Shown: piece after piece, positions 28,966 to 37,711 of the stretch
How positions within the stretch are numbered: the first letter of the stretch is position 1
Layout: each line of letters starts with the position of its first letter
Notes under the pieces: generated by a model
The model's database searches: none
The model's input: only the letters and a program-made list of their open reading frames with translations
Told to the model about the DNA's origin: nothing
From: Fibrobacter sp.
GTDB taxonomy: Bacteria; Fibrobacterota; Chitinivibrionia; Chitinivibrionales; Chitinispirillaceae
Direction of reading: 5' to 3'
NCBI GenBank assembly: GCA_012728995.1
Contig: JAAYEB010000065.1
Location: forward strand, 1-37,711
Length of the DNA: 37,711 nucleotides
Position numbers and translations under genes: made by a program

Positions 28966-30206
28966 TTATTAGAAACCTCTTTAACGTCAAAGATAATACC
29001 ATTTTTTACAAGATATTTATTATAATAATCTATTCCTTTTGATATGAAAAAATTGTGTTTTACCGTAATAATTATTGCTTCATAAAAATTATCTTCAGGT
29101 GTTTCAATTAACTTGATTCCATATTCATTTTGCACATCTTCAGGATTTGCAACAGGATCCCACACATCAGCAATAACACCGAAACTTTCTAATTCCTGAA
29201 TAATATCAATTACTTTTGAGTTTCTGATATCCGGAACATTTTCTTTAAATGTAATACCAAGAACTAAAACTTTTCCCTCCATTACATTCAATTTTTTATG
29301 GATCATTTTTTTAATCAATTCTCTGGCGAAATATCTCCCCATTGCATCATTAATTCTTCTCCCTGCCATAATTATTTGTGGGTGATGACCGATTTCTTCT
29401 GCTTTATACGCAAGATAATATGGATCCACTCCAATGCAATGTCCTCCTACCAAACCGGGTTCAAATGGTAAAAAATTCCATTTTGTAGATGCTGCTTCAA
29501 GAACTTCTCTTGTAGAAATACCAAGTTTATCGAATATTATACGTAATTCATTCATTAAAGCTATATTGATATCCCTTTGAGTATTTTCAATCACTTTTGC
29601 AGCTTCTGCTACCTTTATAGATGAAGCTTTATGAATACCAGCTTTTACAGCAGTTCCATAGACAGTGGCTATTTTTTCGAGAGTATCATCTGTATCACCA
29701 GAGACAATTTTTTTTATTGTTGAAAAAGTATGAACCTTATCTCCTGGATTGATGCGTTCTGGGGAGTAACCAATATTGAAATTTTCTTTCCATTTTTTTT
29801 TCGAGTATTTTTCTAGAACAGGTACACATTCATCTTCAGTAACCCCGGGATATACCGTAGATTCGTAGACGACTATACTTCCATCAGAAAGATTTGACCC
29901 AACGGTTTCAGATGCTTTAAGAAGGGGTGTTAAATCTGGTCTTTTATTTTTATCTATAGGTGTAGGAACAGCAATAATTATAAAATTGCCTTTTCTGATT
30001 ACATCAGGATCTGTCGAGAAAACGGTTTTTGTTTCAGATAATAATTTATCAGATACTTCACCGGTTGGATCTTTCCCATCAAGCAGAGATTTAATACGAT
30101 TTTTGTTAATATCAAAACCAATAACATTAAAATACCTGGACAATTCTATTGCCAAAGGTAAACCAACATATCCAAGGCCAACAACACAAATCTCAGGTTT
30201 ATACAT
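28959..30206 (-). CDS. UDP-N-acetylhexosamine/UDP-glucose 6-dehydrogenase (TviB/WbpO-like)
   Basis: A 415-residue nucleotide-sugar dehydrogenase. The NAD site is VVGLGYVGLP (Gly10, Gly12, Gly15), the catalytic cysteine is Cys257 in GGHCIGVDPYYL, and the C-terminal UDP-binding domain includes GITFKENVPDIRNSK. The stretch HPQIIMAGRRINDAMG resembles TviB/WbpO (UDP-GlcNAc or UDP-GalNAc to the uronic acid) more than classical UDP-glucose dehydrogenase; the substrate is not certain. It supplies an acidic sugar nucleotide in the cytoplasm. It lies 81 bases after the epimerase gene and overlaps the export gene by 7 bases. Confidence 0.88.
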   Translation of the reverse strand: MYKPEICVVGLGYVGLPLAIELSRYFNVIGFDINKNRIKSLLDGKDPTGEVSDKLLSETKTVFSTDPDVIRKGNFIIIAVPTPIDKNKRPDLTPLLKASETVGSNLSDGSIVVYESTVYPGVTEDECVPVLEKYSKKKWKENFNIGYSPERINPGDKVHTFSTIKKIVSGDTDDTLEKIATVYGTAVKAGIHKASSIKVAEAAKVIENTQRDINIALMNELRIIFDKLGISTREVLEAASTKWNFLPFEPGLVGGHCIGVDPYYLAYKAEEIGHHPQIIMAGRRINDAMGRYFARELIKKMIHKKLNVMEGKVLVLGITFKENVPDIRNSKVIDIIQELESFGVIADVWDPVANPEDVQNEYGIKLIETPEDNFYEAIIITVKHNFFISKGIDYYNKYLVKNGIIFDVKEVSNKC

Positions 30207-30287
30207 TTTATCTCCATGTTGTGATAAATCATGATATTAAGAATAATGAGAAAATACAACAAGTTATGAAAATATGCGAGAACAAGT

Positions 30288-31235
30288 TCATGTTTTATAA
30301 AATGAATTATACCAGGAAATAAAATTTTTTATTCCCGAATCAATATTTGTTTCAGGCACATAACCAAGCTCTTTGATTTTTGAAATATCGGCAACAGTTT
30401 CAACAACATCACCAGGTTGAATTGGAGCAAATTCACGAATAGCTTTTTTACCGATATTTTTCTCAATTTCCGAGATGAAGTCCATGAGGTTCTCGGCTTT
30501 ATCATTTCCTATATTATAAATTTCATATGGTTTGGGATTATTAATAACCCTGATAACACCATCAACAATATCGTCAATGTATGTAAAGTTTCTGATCATT
30601 TTTCCATTATTAAAAATTTTAACCGGTTTATTTTCAACAATGGCTTTTGTAAAAATAAAGAGAGCCATGTCTGGTCTCCCCCATGGGCCATAAACGGTGA
30701 AAAATCTTAAACCGGAACAGGGAATCCCATATAAATGGTTGTAACAATGAGCTGTTAATTCATTACTTCTTTTTGTTGCAGCATATAAAGATATTGGTTT
30801 TTCAACAGGGTCAGATTCAGAGAATGGTAGTTTAGTATTACCACCATACACAGAAGAAGAAGAAGCATAAACAAAATTGTGTATATTGAATTTTCGAGCT
30901 ATTTCCAACATATTCAAAAATCCTTCATTGTTAGATTTTTGATATGCAAATGGATTTGTCAGTGAATAACGAACACCTGCTTGTGCAGCCAGGTGGCAAA
31001 TTTTTTGGGGTTTGAAATTTGTAAAGATTTTTCCAAGTTTTTCAAAATCACAAATATCAACTTTGAAAAAATGGAAATTTTCATATTTTTTTAGATTGGA
31101 TAGTCTGGCTTCCTTTAATGCGGGATCATAATAATTATTTATATTATCAATTCCAATAACATGTTCTCCGGAATCCAGTAATTTTAAACATACATGGTAT
31201 CCAATAAAACCAGCTGCACCAGTTATGGTAATCAT
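30288..31235 (-). CDS. NAD-dependent epimerase, UDP-glucuronate 4-epimerase-like
   Basis: A 315-residue extended short-chain dehydrogenase. The NAD motif is TGAAGFIG (5-12) and the catalytic pair is Tyr151 and Lys155 in YAATK. NINNYYDPALKEARL (about 31-45) is characteristic of UDP-glucuronate 4-epimerases of the CapI/LpsL type, so conversion of UDP-GlcA to UDP-GalA is the best guess. The C-terminal end, GYVPETNIDSGIKNFISWY, matches the family. Its ATG overlaps the ftsE-like stop by 4 bases. With the dehydrogenase downstream it forms a two-step acidic-sugar pathway. Confidence 0.88.
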   Translation of the reverse strand: MITITGAAGFIGYHVCLKLLDSGEHVIGIDNINNYYDPALKEARLSNLKKYENFHFFKVDICDFEKLGKIFTNFKPQKICHLAAQAGVRYSLTNPFAYQKSNNEGFLNMLEIARKFNIHNFVYASSSSVYGGNTKLPFSESDPVEKPISLYAATKRSNELTAHCYNHLYGIPCSGLRFFTVYGPWGRPDMALFIFTKAIVENKPVKIFNNGKMIRNFTYIDDIVDGVIRVINNPKPYEIYNIGNDKAENLMDFISEIEKNIGKKAIREFAPIQPGDVVETVADISKIKELGYVPETNIDSGIKNFISWYNSFYKT

Positions 31236-31936
31236 AGAGTATTCTCCGAAAATTTAGGTTTAACGTTTGCATCACCCCCCCTGATCAGGGCTCCTCTGGA
31301 CAGAACCAGTCGCCTGTAATGGTATTGATCTATCAGGAAAAGATCATGTGTAGCCAGGATAACAGTAGTTCCCCAACTGTTTATAGTTTGCAGTAGCTTA
31401 AAAATTTCCAAAGAAACATCTTTATCCAGATTTCCAGTTGGTTCATCTGCTAAAAGTACCCAGGGATCATTCACGATAGCTCTAGCGATACTTACTCGTT
31501 GTTGTTCTCCACCTGAGAGTTGGTTGGGATAATTGAAACACTTATGGCTTAAACCGGTTAAGGCAAGAACTTCAAATACCTTTCTTTTAATTTCTCTTTC
31601 TTTAGTACCTGTTACTCTTAAAGCAAAAGCAACATTTTCAAATACATTACGATCGTTAAGTAAACGAAAATCCTGAAAAACAATTCCCAGCTTTCGTCTT
31701 AAAAAAGGCAGATCCCGATTGCGTACATACTTTGAATCATATCCACATGTAAAAACATGGCCAGAAGAAGGTTTTTCCTCCATGTAGATATGTTTTAATA
31801 ATGTAGTTTTTCCGGCACCACTGGCACCGGTTAGAAATACAAATTCAGCTTTATCGATTAAAAAGGAAACATCATTTAGTGCCTCATATATACCATCATA
31901 GATTTTTGTTACATGCGTAAACTGTATCATGATCAA
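31232..31936 (-). CDS. ftsE: FtsE-like ABC transporter ATPase
   Basis: A 234-residue ABC ATPase with Walker A GASGAGKT (37-44), Q-loop FQD (87-89), signature LSGGEQQRV (140-148), Walker B WVLLADEP and the switch ATHD. IQFTHVTKIYDG and VFENVAFALRVTG are the FtsE pattern. FtsE works with the membrane protein FtsX to activate periplasmic peptidoglycan hydrolases at division. No ftsX follows here; an epimerase gene does. The gene overlaps its neighbours by 4 bases at both ends (ATGA). Met3 at 31930 is the alternative start. It could instead be a LolD-type ATPase, but the start region and Q-loop neighbourhood favour FtsE. Confidence 0.78.
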   Translation of the reverse strand: MIMIQFTHVTKIYDGIYEALNDVSFLIDKAEFVFLTGASGAGKTTLLKHIYMEEKPSSGHVFTCGYDSKYVRNRDLPFLRRKLGIVFQDFRLLNDRNVFENVAFALRVTGTKEREIKRKVFEVLALTGLSHKCFNYPNQLSGGEQQRVSIARAIVNDPWVLLADEPTGNLDKDVSLEIFKLLQTINSWGTTVILATHDLFLIDQYHYRRLVLSRGALIRGGDANVKPKFSENTL

Positions 31937-32676
31937 ATTTTCTGTAAAAGAAAATGAATTCTTTCTGATTCTAATGAATATTCATCAAAAGAATAATCAT
32001 CCCAAATTCCCAGAATCGAAAAATCAGACAAATTAATAGTTTTCTTAATTAACCTGGGAGAGAAAACTTTTTGAACATGGTGTTCTTCATATCTATTGTA
32101 TTCTGAATTATTATTGTTGGCTTTTCTAAAAATGGTAAAATCGTTATACTGTTTTGAATCACTTTTATTATAATAACTATGCCGTAAATAAAAACAATCG
32201 CCAAAATCTTCATAATCTACATAATCAGAAAAATAACGCAGTGAATTTGTTTCTGTAGTTATATCAAACAGGAATAACCCATCTCTGTCTAAACACATTG
32301 ATACTTGTTCAAAAAGCCTTGAGTAATCTTTGAGGTTTTGGAGATAATTTATACCATCATATAGAAATATCACGAGGTCAAACTTAGATGTAATGGGTAA
32401 ATAACGGCAATCGCAGCAGAAAAAAGGCAGATTTTTTTTTAGGGCTTCTCTGCACATGGAATAACTGTAATCTGAACCGGAATATGAGTATCCAGATTTT
32501 ATTAATTTTTTTGCAAGTGTACCGGTACCACCGCCGATTTCAAATATCCTGGGTTTTGTATTAAGGAAATATTTTGAATTTATCCTTTTTATTAACTTTA
32601 CCCAATCATCGTAATTAACATGACGCATTACCTTGTCGTATACAGGTGCAAGAGCATTGTATTTCACAAAAAGCAA
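31933..32676 (-). CDS. Class I SAM-dependent methyltransferase
   Basis: A 247-residue Rossmann-fold methyltransferase. Motif I is IFEIGGGTGTLA (44-55), followed by the acidic SDYSYSMCREAL and a motif IV-like DLVIFLYDGINYL. The N-terminal YDKVMRHVNYDDWVKLI matches many small-molecule or lipid methyltransferases of the Methyltransf_25 kind. The substrate cannot be told. It lies 41 bases after the SurA-like gene and overlaps ftsE by 4 bases, so it is part of this operon. Confidence 0.8.
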   Translation of the reverse strand: MLFVKYNALAPVYDKVMRHVNYDDWVKLIKRINSKYFLNTKPRIFEIGGGTGTLAKKLIKSGYSYSGSDYSYSMCREALKKNLPFFCCDCRYLPITSKFDLVIFLYDGINYLQNLKDYSRLFEQVSMCLDRDGLFLFDITTETNSLRYFSDYVDYEDFGDCFYLRHSYYNKSDSKQYNDFTIFRKANNNNSEYNRYEEHHVQKVFSPRLIKKTINLSDFSILGIWDDYSFDEYSLESERIHFLLQKI

Positions 32677-32717
32677 ATCCTTATTTTATGAAGCATATTC
32701 CCGAAAAATTAATACTG

Positions 32718-34004
32718 TTAAATCCTTATTTCAATAAAAATATCTTTACGCCATTTCTCTACCAAATCACGTAATTTCTTTTGTGCCATTATATCTATTG
32801 TTTTTTCTTCAAGAATTTTGTAATCATCTTCCAGAGTTAATTTTCGATTATCTTTTCTATCATTTATCCTGTAGATAGATACTATATTGTTTTCCTTAAT
32901 TGGTTTTGTAATTTCACCGGGTTTTAATTGTTCAATAGAAGTTCTTAATTGGGAAGATAAAGACAGGAGTATATTCCACCCGAGATATTCTTTTTTACTT
33001 TTTGTAGATTTATCTACGCAGTATTTAACTACGGCATTTTCAAAATCTTTTTTGGATTTGCAAGCTGAAGAAATTGAATCAAGAGTTGCATAAACGGCAT
33101 TAATTTCGTTTTCTGAAGGTTTTATTTCAATAAAAATTTGACGAATATGGACTTTTTGGTCTGTTTTTTCAACTACCTTAATAATATGGAAACCAAGGCG
33201 GGTTCTGAATGGTTCGCTTACCTTTCCAGGTGAGAGTTTAAAAGCTTTTTCTTCAAAGGTAAGTTCGTTTAAACTTCCTTTTTCAATAAACCCAAGATCC
33301 CCCCCAATTGATGCTTCCGGACCTTCAGAATATTTTTTTGCTAATTCCTCGAAACTTTCGCCATTGTCTAGTTTGTTCTTTATTGAATTAATTTTTTTAT
33401 ACGAATCCTGCAAAATAGATTCTGTTGGTTTAAGTTCGAGGGAAAGTTTTGATAAAGACACACTCTCTCCCACATCTGGCAGACTATCCTTGTATTCATT
33501 GAAAAAATTTTCAACATCTTTTCGTGTAATTTTTATGTCATAAAGATATGATTGATGTAATTTTTGTTTATAAAGCTGCTCTCTTATAGCTTTTCGTGCT
33601 TCTGTCTTAAATTTGGTTAACGAAATACCCTGTTGGCGACGGATTTCAGATTCAAGACTATCCAATGTAAGGTTGTTCTGCTGAAGTAACATATTAATAT
33701 GATTCTCAAGTGCTTTATCTACTTCCTGATCCTTTACAGATATCATGCTGTCATTTTTGGCATAAACTAACAACACTTTTCCATCAATTAATTCATTTAA
33801 AAACCGATTTCTGAAATCTGACAAATTAAGGGAATCTTTGTTATTGAAATCATTAAGCCGTAACATAGTGTATGCATCTAATTCAGATTTTAAAATTATT
33901 TCATCTCCAATAATCGCTGCGATCCCATCCAATCTATTGTCCTGGGCGTGAATGAAAAAAGCAAATACCAGTAAAATAAACCCTCTTGTTACTATGTTTT
34001 TCAT
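32718..34004 (-). CDS. SurA-like periplasmic peptidyl-prolyl isomerase/chaperone
   Basis: A 428-residue secreted protein. A signal peptide ends near FIHA-Q21. The SurA-type N-terminal helical domain (about 22-170) opens RLDGIAAIIGDEIILKSEL, the family hallmark. Parvulin domain 1 (about 182-280) shows EGPEASIGGDLGFIEKG and EPFRTRLGFHIIKV. A second parvulin-like module (about 286-383) is more degenerate. The role is outer-membrane protein folding in the periplasm. Its ATG shares one base with the stop of the preceding lipoprotein gene, and GAGGAG sits upstream. The symbol surA is plausible, but I leave it open. Confidence 0.85.
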   Translation of the reverse strand: MKNIVTRGFILLVFAFFIHAQDNRLDGIAAIIGDEIILKSELDAYTMLRLNDFNNKDSLNLSDFRNRFLNELIDGKVLLVYAKNDSMISVKDQEVDKALENHINMLLQQNNLTLDSLESEIRRQQGISLTKFKTEARKAIREQLYKQKLHQSYLYDIKITRKDVENFFNEYKDSLPDVGESVSLSKLSLELKPTESILQDSYKKINSIKNKLDNGESFEELAKKYSEGPEASIGGDLGFIEKGSLNELTFEEKAFKLSPGKVSEPFRTRLGFHIIKVVEKTDQKVHIRQIFIEIKPSENEINAVYATLDSISSACKSKKDFENAVVKYCVDKSTKSKKEYLGWNILLSLSSQLRTSIEQLKPGEITKPIKENNIVSIYRINDRKDNRKLTLEDDYKILEEKTIDIMAQKKLRDLVEKWRKDIFIEIRI

Positions 34005-34900
34005 TAATTCTCCTCATTTTCTTGTTTATTGGTCAAACTGTCCCTGATATTTTCATTTCTATTCCCAGGGATAAGATCCACATTAAATTCTACATCTGTT
34101 TTTAGTCTTAATTCAGAAAGCAGATTTTCCAGACTTTGCTTTTGCATTTTTGTAGATAATCTATTTATTATTTCATCTTTGACTTCTTCCTGAAGACATA
34201 TACCGCCTTTTTCCAGTTTGTCCAAAACAAGAATTACATGATATCCCATTTCTGAATATATAGGCCTGGTAATACCATTAATCCTGCAAGAACTAATAGC
34301 TTGTGCAATATCAGGTGGTATGTTCTCAAGAGCTAAATAAGGAACGTACGATAAATCGGAAACAGGAAGTTTGGAATAGTTTGAAGCAAACTCCAGGAAA
34401 TTTTCGGAGTCTGCATTCCTGATAATATGCCATGCAGTTTTTTGATCATCAACAATAACCTCAAGATATTTGGCTACATCACTTTCGCGAATGAATTCTT
34501 CTTTATGTTTAGAATAATACTCATTGATTATATTATCATCAATAATTGAAGACTCGTTAAGAGTTGAATATCTATTAATCATTTCTGCTGCAAGGAGATT
34601 TTTTTTCATTTCTTTCAAACGGTTTTTCATTTGTTGTTCACGGTCAATTTTACGTTGAATTGCTTCTCTATAGAGAAGTTCCGTATGAATCCATTGTTTT
34701 ACATAATTGATATTCTGTTCATGAGTAATCGCATTATTATATTCAGGTGGAATGGATTTATTCAAATCATCAATAGTAAGAATGCTTTTGCCAACTCTTG
34801 CAATAACTGGACTGGAAACTTTATTTTCACAATTCAATAAAAACAGAACCGGAAGTAATAAATTGATCAGAATGTAATATTTATTTTTAATTTTATTCAT
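34004..34900 (-). CDS. Parvulin-type peptidyl-prolyl isomerase lipoprotein
   Basis: A 298-residue secreted protein. The signal sequence ends in lipobox-like LLNC (Cys24), so it is probably a lipoprotein. A SurA/PrsA-like N-terminal helical part (about 30-135) precedes a parvulin-like domain (about 142-230, with EMGYHVILVLDKLEKG) that lacks some conserved active-site residues. The C-terminal tail is acidic and asparagine-rich. It is likely a chaperone for exported proteins, paired with the SurA-like gene that follows (TAATG overlap). An AAAGG about 7 bases upstream supports the start. A 195-base gap separates it from mfd. Confidence 0.8.
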   Translation of the reverse strand: MNKIKNKYYILINLLLPVLFLLNCENKVSSPVIARVGKSILTIDDLNKSIPPEYNNAITHEQNINYVKQWIHTELLYREAIQRKIDREQQMKNRLKEMKKNLLAAEMINRYSTLNESSIIDDNIINEYYSKHKEEFIRESDVAKYLEVIVDDQKTAWHIIRNADSENFLEFASNYSKLPVSDLSYVPYLALENIPPDIAQAISSCRINGITRPIYSEMGYHVILVLDKLEKGGICLQEEVKDEIINRLSTKMQKQSLENLLSELRLKTDVEFNVDLIPGNRNENIRDSLTNKQENEEN

Positions 34901-35095
34901 TTTCTACCTTTCAACTCAAAAGCACTGATTTTTTCTGTTTAAAACAATCCTGCCTTTTACCATCTCTATAATTGCGATAACCTAATATTGAAAAAGATAC
35001 ATGATGTTATAATCAAAATCCATGTAACTAATAAATAGAAAATTATAAAATAAAAAAGATAATATTACCATTTTTGAAAAAATTCTACTTACAAT

Positions 35096-37711
35096 TTAAA
35101 CTGGTGAAATTACATGAACAGATTCTTTTGGACCAAAACAGCTTAGAATATTTAAAACCTCCGAGACCTGTTCGCTATTAAATTTAGATAAAAGTGGGGT
35201 TTTTATTGAAACAGGAATTTCATTTTGAATTTCGAAATTTCTATTACATCTTTCAAACAGCATTTTTATACTGTCTTTAATTCTTTCCTCATTACCTTCA
35301 AATATTAGTATCAATTCATTATTTTTATTAATGGCCAGTCTCGAACATCCGGCATTTCCAGCCAAAATTTTAATTTTCATAAGTTTTAACAATGAATTTA
35401 CACATTCTGGAATTGGGCCAAATCTGTCGTTTAAATTTTCTTCAATGGTTGTAATCTCTTCTATTGATGATACAGAAGACAACTCCTGATAAATTGAGAT
35501 CCTTGTGGAGTTATCTGAAATATATTCTGAAGAGATATACGCATCGGTGTTAATTTCAATTTTCACTTCCTGTTTTCTTAAAACCGGTTTTTCTCCCTTT
35601 AACTCATTAACCGTATCTTGTAATAATCTGCAATAGAGTTCAAAACCGACAGCAGCAATAAATCCATGTTGTCTTGTTCCTAAAATATTACCAGCCCCCC
35701 GGATTTCAAGATCTCTCATTGCAATTTGAAAACCAGACCCTAAATCTGTATACTGTTCAAGTGCTTTTAGTCGTCTTAAGGAAATCTCACTGATTTTTTT
35801 AAATGATGGTACAAGAAAATAGGCAAAAGCCTGTTCTGATGATCGCCCAACCCTTCCCCGAAGCTGATACAACTGTGACAGCCCGAGAGTATCTGCTTTG
35901 TTTACGATAATGGTGTTAACATTGGGAATATCAAGGCCATTTTCAATAATAGCAGTTGAAAGCAGAATGTCGTATCGACCAGCTACGAACTCCTTCATAA
36001 TTGTTTCAAGTAATTTTTCATCCATTTGGCCATGTGCAGATATAACCCGGGCTTTTGGTACAAGCTGCTCAATTTTATCTTGTAAAAGGCTGAGATTTTT
36101 TATTCTGTTATTTACAAAGTACAATTGGCCACCTCGATCCAGTTCATGTTCAATTGCTGATTTCACAAGTTCATCATGATACTCAGAAACATTTGTCTCA
36201 ATTGGAAGGCGATTTCGGGGAGGGGTGTTAATGATTGACAAATCTCTTGCTCCAACTAGAGACATGTGAAGTGTACGAGGAATAGGAGTTGCAGTCATTG
36301 AAAGAACATCAACTTTATATCTGAACTGCTTTAATTTTTCTTTGTGATTTACACCAAAACGTTGTTCTTCATCTATGATTAATAAACCTAAATTTTTAAA
36401 GCTGATATCTGCAGAAAGGATTCGATGTGTTCCTATAAGAATGTCTATTTTACCATCCTTAAGATTTTGTATGATTGGTTTCTGTTCTCTACTTTTCAAA
36501 AAGCGGCTTAACATGGATATTTTAATTGGAAAATCTGCCATTCTTTCACAAAATGTGGAATAATGTTGTGCGGCAAGAATTGTAGTTGGTGCCAAAACTG
36601 CAACCTGATAGCCCGACATCACAGCTTTAAAAACAGCACGCATTGCTACTTCTGTTTTCCCGAAACCTACATCTCCACAAATTAACCTGTCCATTGGTTT
36701 TGATGATTCCATGTCGGTTTTTGCATCTTTTATTGCTTTAATTTGATCGGGTGTCTCCTCATAAATAAATGAGTCTTCAAACTCCTTTTGCCACAAATTA
36801 TCCGGTTGAAAACGGATGCCCTCAAGAAATTGACGTTTGGCATAAAGATCAATAAGCTCTTGTGCCATTTCCTTTAATGATTCACGAGTACGATTCTTTA
36901 GTTTTTCCCAACCTGAAGTTCCAATTTTAGAAAGAACTGGCGAACTGGAATCTTTTCCGACATATTTTTGAACTTTATAAAAATCTTCAACAGGAACGTA
37001 TACCTTTGAATTATCTGCATATAACAGAACCATACAATCATTCTGTGTTTCTCCGGTTTTAATACGTTCCACTCTTAAAAATCTGGCAATCCCATGATCT
37101 TCGTGAACAACGTAATCTTGAGGAGAAAGAGAATCAAAACTCAGAACAGGAATACTGCTTTTTTGTTTTTTGGTACGAACCGGTTTGGGAGGATGATTAT
37201 AAATCTGGGTTTCAGTATAAATTAAAAAACCGGTTTCTTTAATAACGAAACCCTTTTGAAGATAGCCGATCACAATTTCCAAACATGGGCAGCTCTCCTC
37301 TAAAAACTCCTGTATTCTTTCAGCATGTCCCAAATTATTACACAATAAAATGCAACGCAGGTTTTCTTTACAATGGCTGTTTATATTTTCAGTTAAAGCA
37401 TTAACATCCTGGGGAAATTGTGGCTGCCCGGTAACATCAACATTGAATATAACTGTATCATTGGGGATATCTATTGTATCCAGGTATATAGTATCAAACA
37501 AACTAAGATCATCATTTATTTGCTTTGGGTTGTATAAAAGTTGATCCGGATTGGATAAAAACGGGCGGTAAAGATCTGCAACACGTTCCAGGTGTCGTTG
37601 ATAATTTTGTCTGGATTCATCCAGACGACGATTTAATGGAATAATATCATCCCATACAACTACTGTGTTATCAGAAAGATAATCAAGTATGGAAGCATGA
37701 GATGGGTCGAA
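35096..37711 (-). CDS. mfd: Transcription-repair coupling factor Mfd (N-terminus beyond window)
   Basis: The visible part is 871 residues plus the stop. The frame stays open from 35096 to the right edge, so the gene is truncated by the window and not by mutation; an apparent start at 37501 is an internal TTG. Seen in order: the end of the UvrB-like domain, the RNA polymerase-interacting domain (SPQDYVVHEDHGIARF), Walker A GDVGFGKTEVAMRA, DEEQ box IIDEEQRFGV, SMTATPIPRTLHMSL, then STAIIENGLDIPNVNT and QLRGRVGRSSEQAFAYF. The C-terminal TRCF domain ends near SPV. It removes RNA polymerase stalled at lesions and recruits UvrA. Some Gram-negative Mfds run to about 1,150 residues, so roughly a quarter is missing. 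Confidence 0.97.
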   Translation of the reverse strand, partial: FDPSHASILDYLSDNTVVVWDDIIPLNRRLDESRQNYQRHLERVADLYRPFLSNPDQLLYNPKQINDDLSLFDTIYLDTIDIPNDTVIFNVDVTGQPQFPQDVNALTENINSHCKENLRCILLCNNLGHAERIQEFLEESCPCLEIVIGYLQKGFVIKETGFLIYTETQIYNHPPKPVRTKKQKSSIPVLSFDSLSPQDYVVHEDHGIARFLRVERIKTGETQNDCMVLLYADNSKVYVPVEDFYKVQKYVGKDSSSPVLSKIGTSGWEKLKNRTRESLKEMAQELIDLYAKRQFLEGIRFQPDNLWQKEFEDSFIYEETPDQIKAIKDAKTDMESSKPMDRLICGDVGFGKTEVAMRAVFKAVMSGYQVAVLAPTTILAAQHYSTFCERMADFPIKISMLSRFLKSREQKPIIQNLKDGKIDILIGTHRILSADISFKNLGLLIIDEEQRFGVNHKEKLKQFRYKVDVLSMTATPIPRTLHMSLVGARDLSIINTPPRNRLPIETNVSEYHDELVKSAIEHELDRGGQLYFVNNRIKNLSLLQDKIEQLVPKARVISAHGQMDEKLLETIMKEFVAGRYDILLSTAIIENGLDIPNVNTIIVNKADTLGLSQLYQLRGRVGRSSEQAFAYFLVPSFKKISEISLRRLKALEQYTDLGSGFQIAMRDLEIRGAGNILGTRQHGFIAAVGFELYCRLLQDTVNELKGEKPVLRKQEVKIEINTDAYISSEYISDNSTRISIYQELSSVSSIEEITTIEENLNDRFGPIPECVNSLLKLMKIKILAGNAGCSRLAINKNNELILIFEGNEERIKDSIKMLFERCNRNFEIQNEIPVSIKTPLLSKFNSEQVSEVLNILSCFGPKESVHVISPV

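Noticed and set aside
37350-37501. Apparent mfd start at 37501
   Set aside because: The codon is an internal TTG; the same frame continues open with Mfd-like sequence to the window edge.

Overview
The window is the replication-origin neighbourhood of an AT-rich, double-membraned bacterium. The envelope is inferred from two secreted parvulin-type chaperones, a likely lipoprotein, a Wza-like SLBB export protein and a YidC with a large periplasmic domain. There is no rRNA, tRNA, prophage, CRISPR array, transposase gene or recognisable defence island. Gene content (bactofilin and an M23 peptidase behind parAB, a lamin-tail secreted protein, glycogen phosphorylase) would fit a Fibrobacterota/FCB-like lineage. 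That placement is inference; nothing in the window proves it.

Layout. 1-6.7 kb is loosely packed: a DUF4184 membrane protein, a secreted lamin-tail-domain protein, glycogen phosphorylase (minus strand), an 805-base non-coding stretch holding a GC-richer, hairpin-rich island, and a 65-residue orphan ORF. 6.7-7.2 kb carries rimI. From 16.4 kb leftward to 7.2 kb runs one tightly packed minus-strand series of eleven genes: rpmH, rnpA, yidD, yidC, mnmE, mnmG, rsmG, parA, parB, an M23 peptidase and a bactofilin. Two exact 16-bp parS sites bracket mnmG. 16.6-26.2 kb is the plus-strand replication cluster: dnaA, dnaN, recF, a DciA-like DUF721 gene, gyrB, surE and gyrA, closed by a clear intrinsic terminator. 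The probable oriC is the 231-bp dnaA-dnaN gap, which has two identical DnaA-box-like 9-mers followed by a very AT-rich stretch. 26.5-37.7 kb is a second minus-strand block, read from right to left: mfd (cut by the window edge), two parvulin-type chaperone genes, a methyltransferase, an ftsE-like ATPase, a UDP-glucuronate 4-epimerase-like gene, a UDP-sugar 6-dehydrogenase and a six-SLBB polysaccharide export protein.

How they work together. The central block links initiation (DnaA, DciA), the replicase clamp (DnaN), repair (RecF), supercoiling (GyrA, GyrB), segregation (ParA, ParB, parS), tRNA-U34 modification (MnmE, MnmG) and membrane protein insertion (YidC, YidD). The bactofilin and peptidase at the end of the parAB operon suggest coupling of chromosome segregation to cell-envelope shape. 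The 3' block supplies nucleotide-sugar precursors and an exporter for an acidic surface polysaccharide, plus outer-membrane protein folding factors.

I did not find a clearly undescribed system. The observations most worth following are the parS sites embedded in gene boundaries, the parAB-peptidase-bactofilin operon, the variant DnaA boxes with the compositional skew flip, ftsE without ftsX, and the GC-rich inverted-repeat element near 5.9-6.1 kb.
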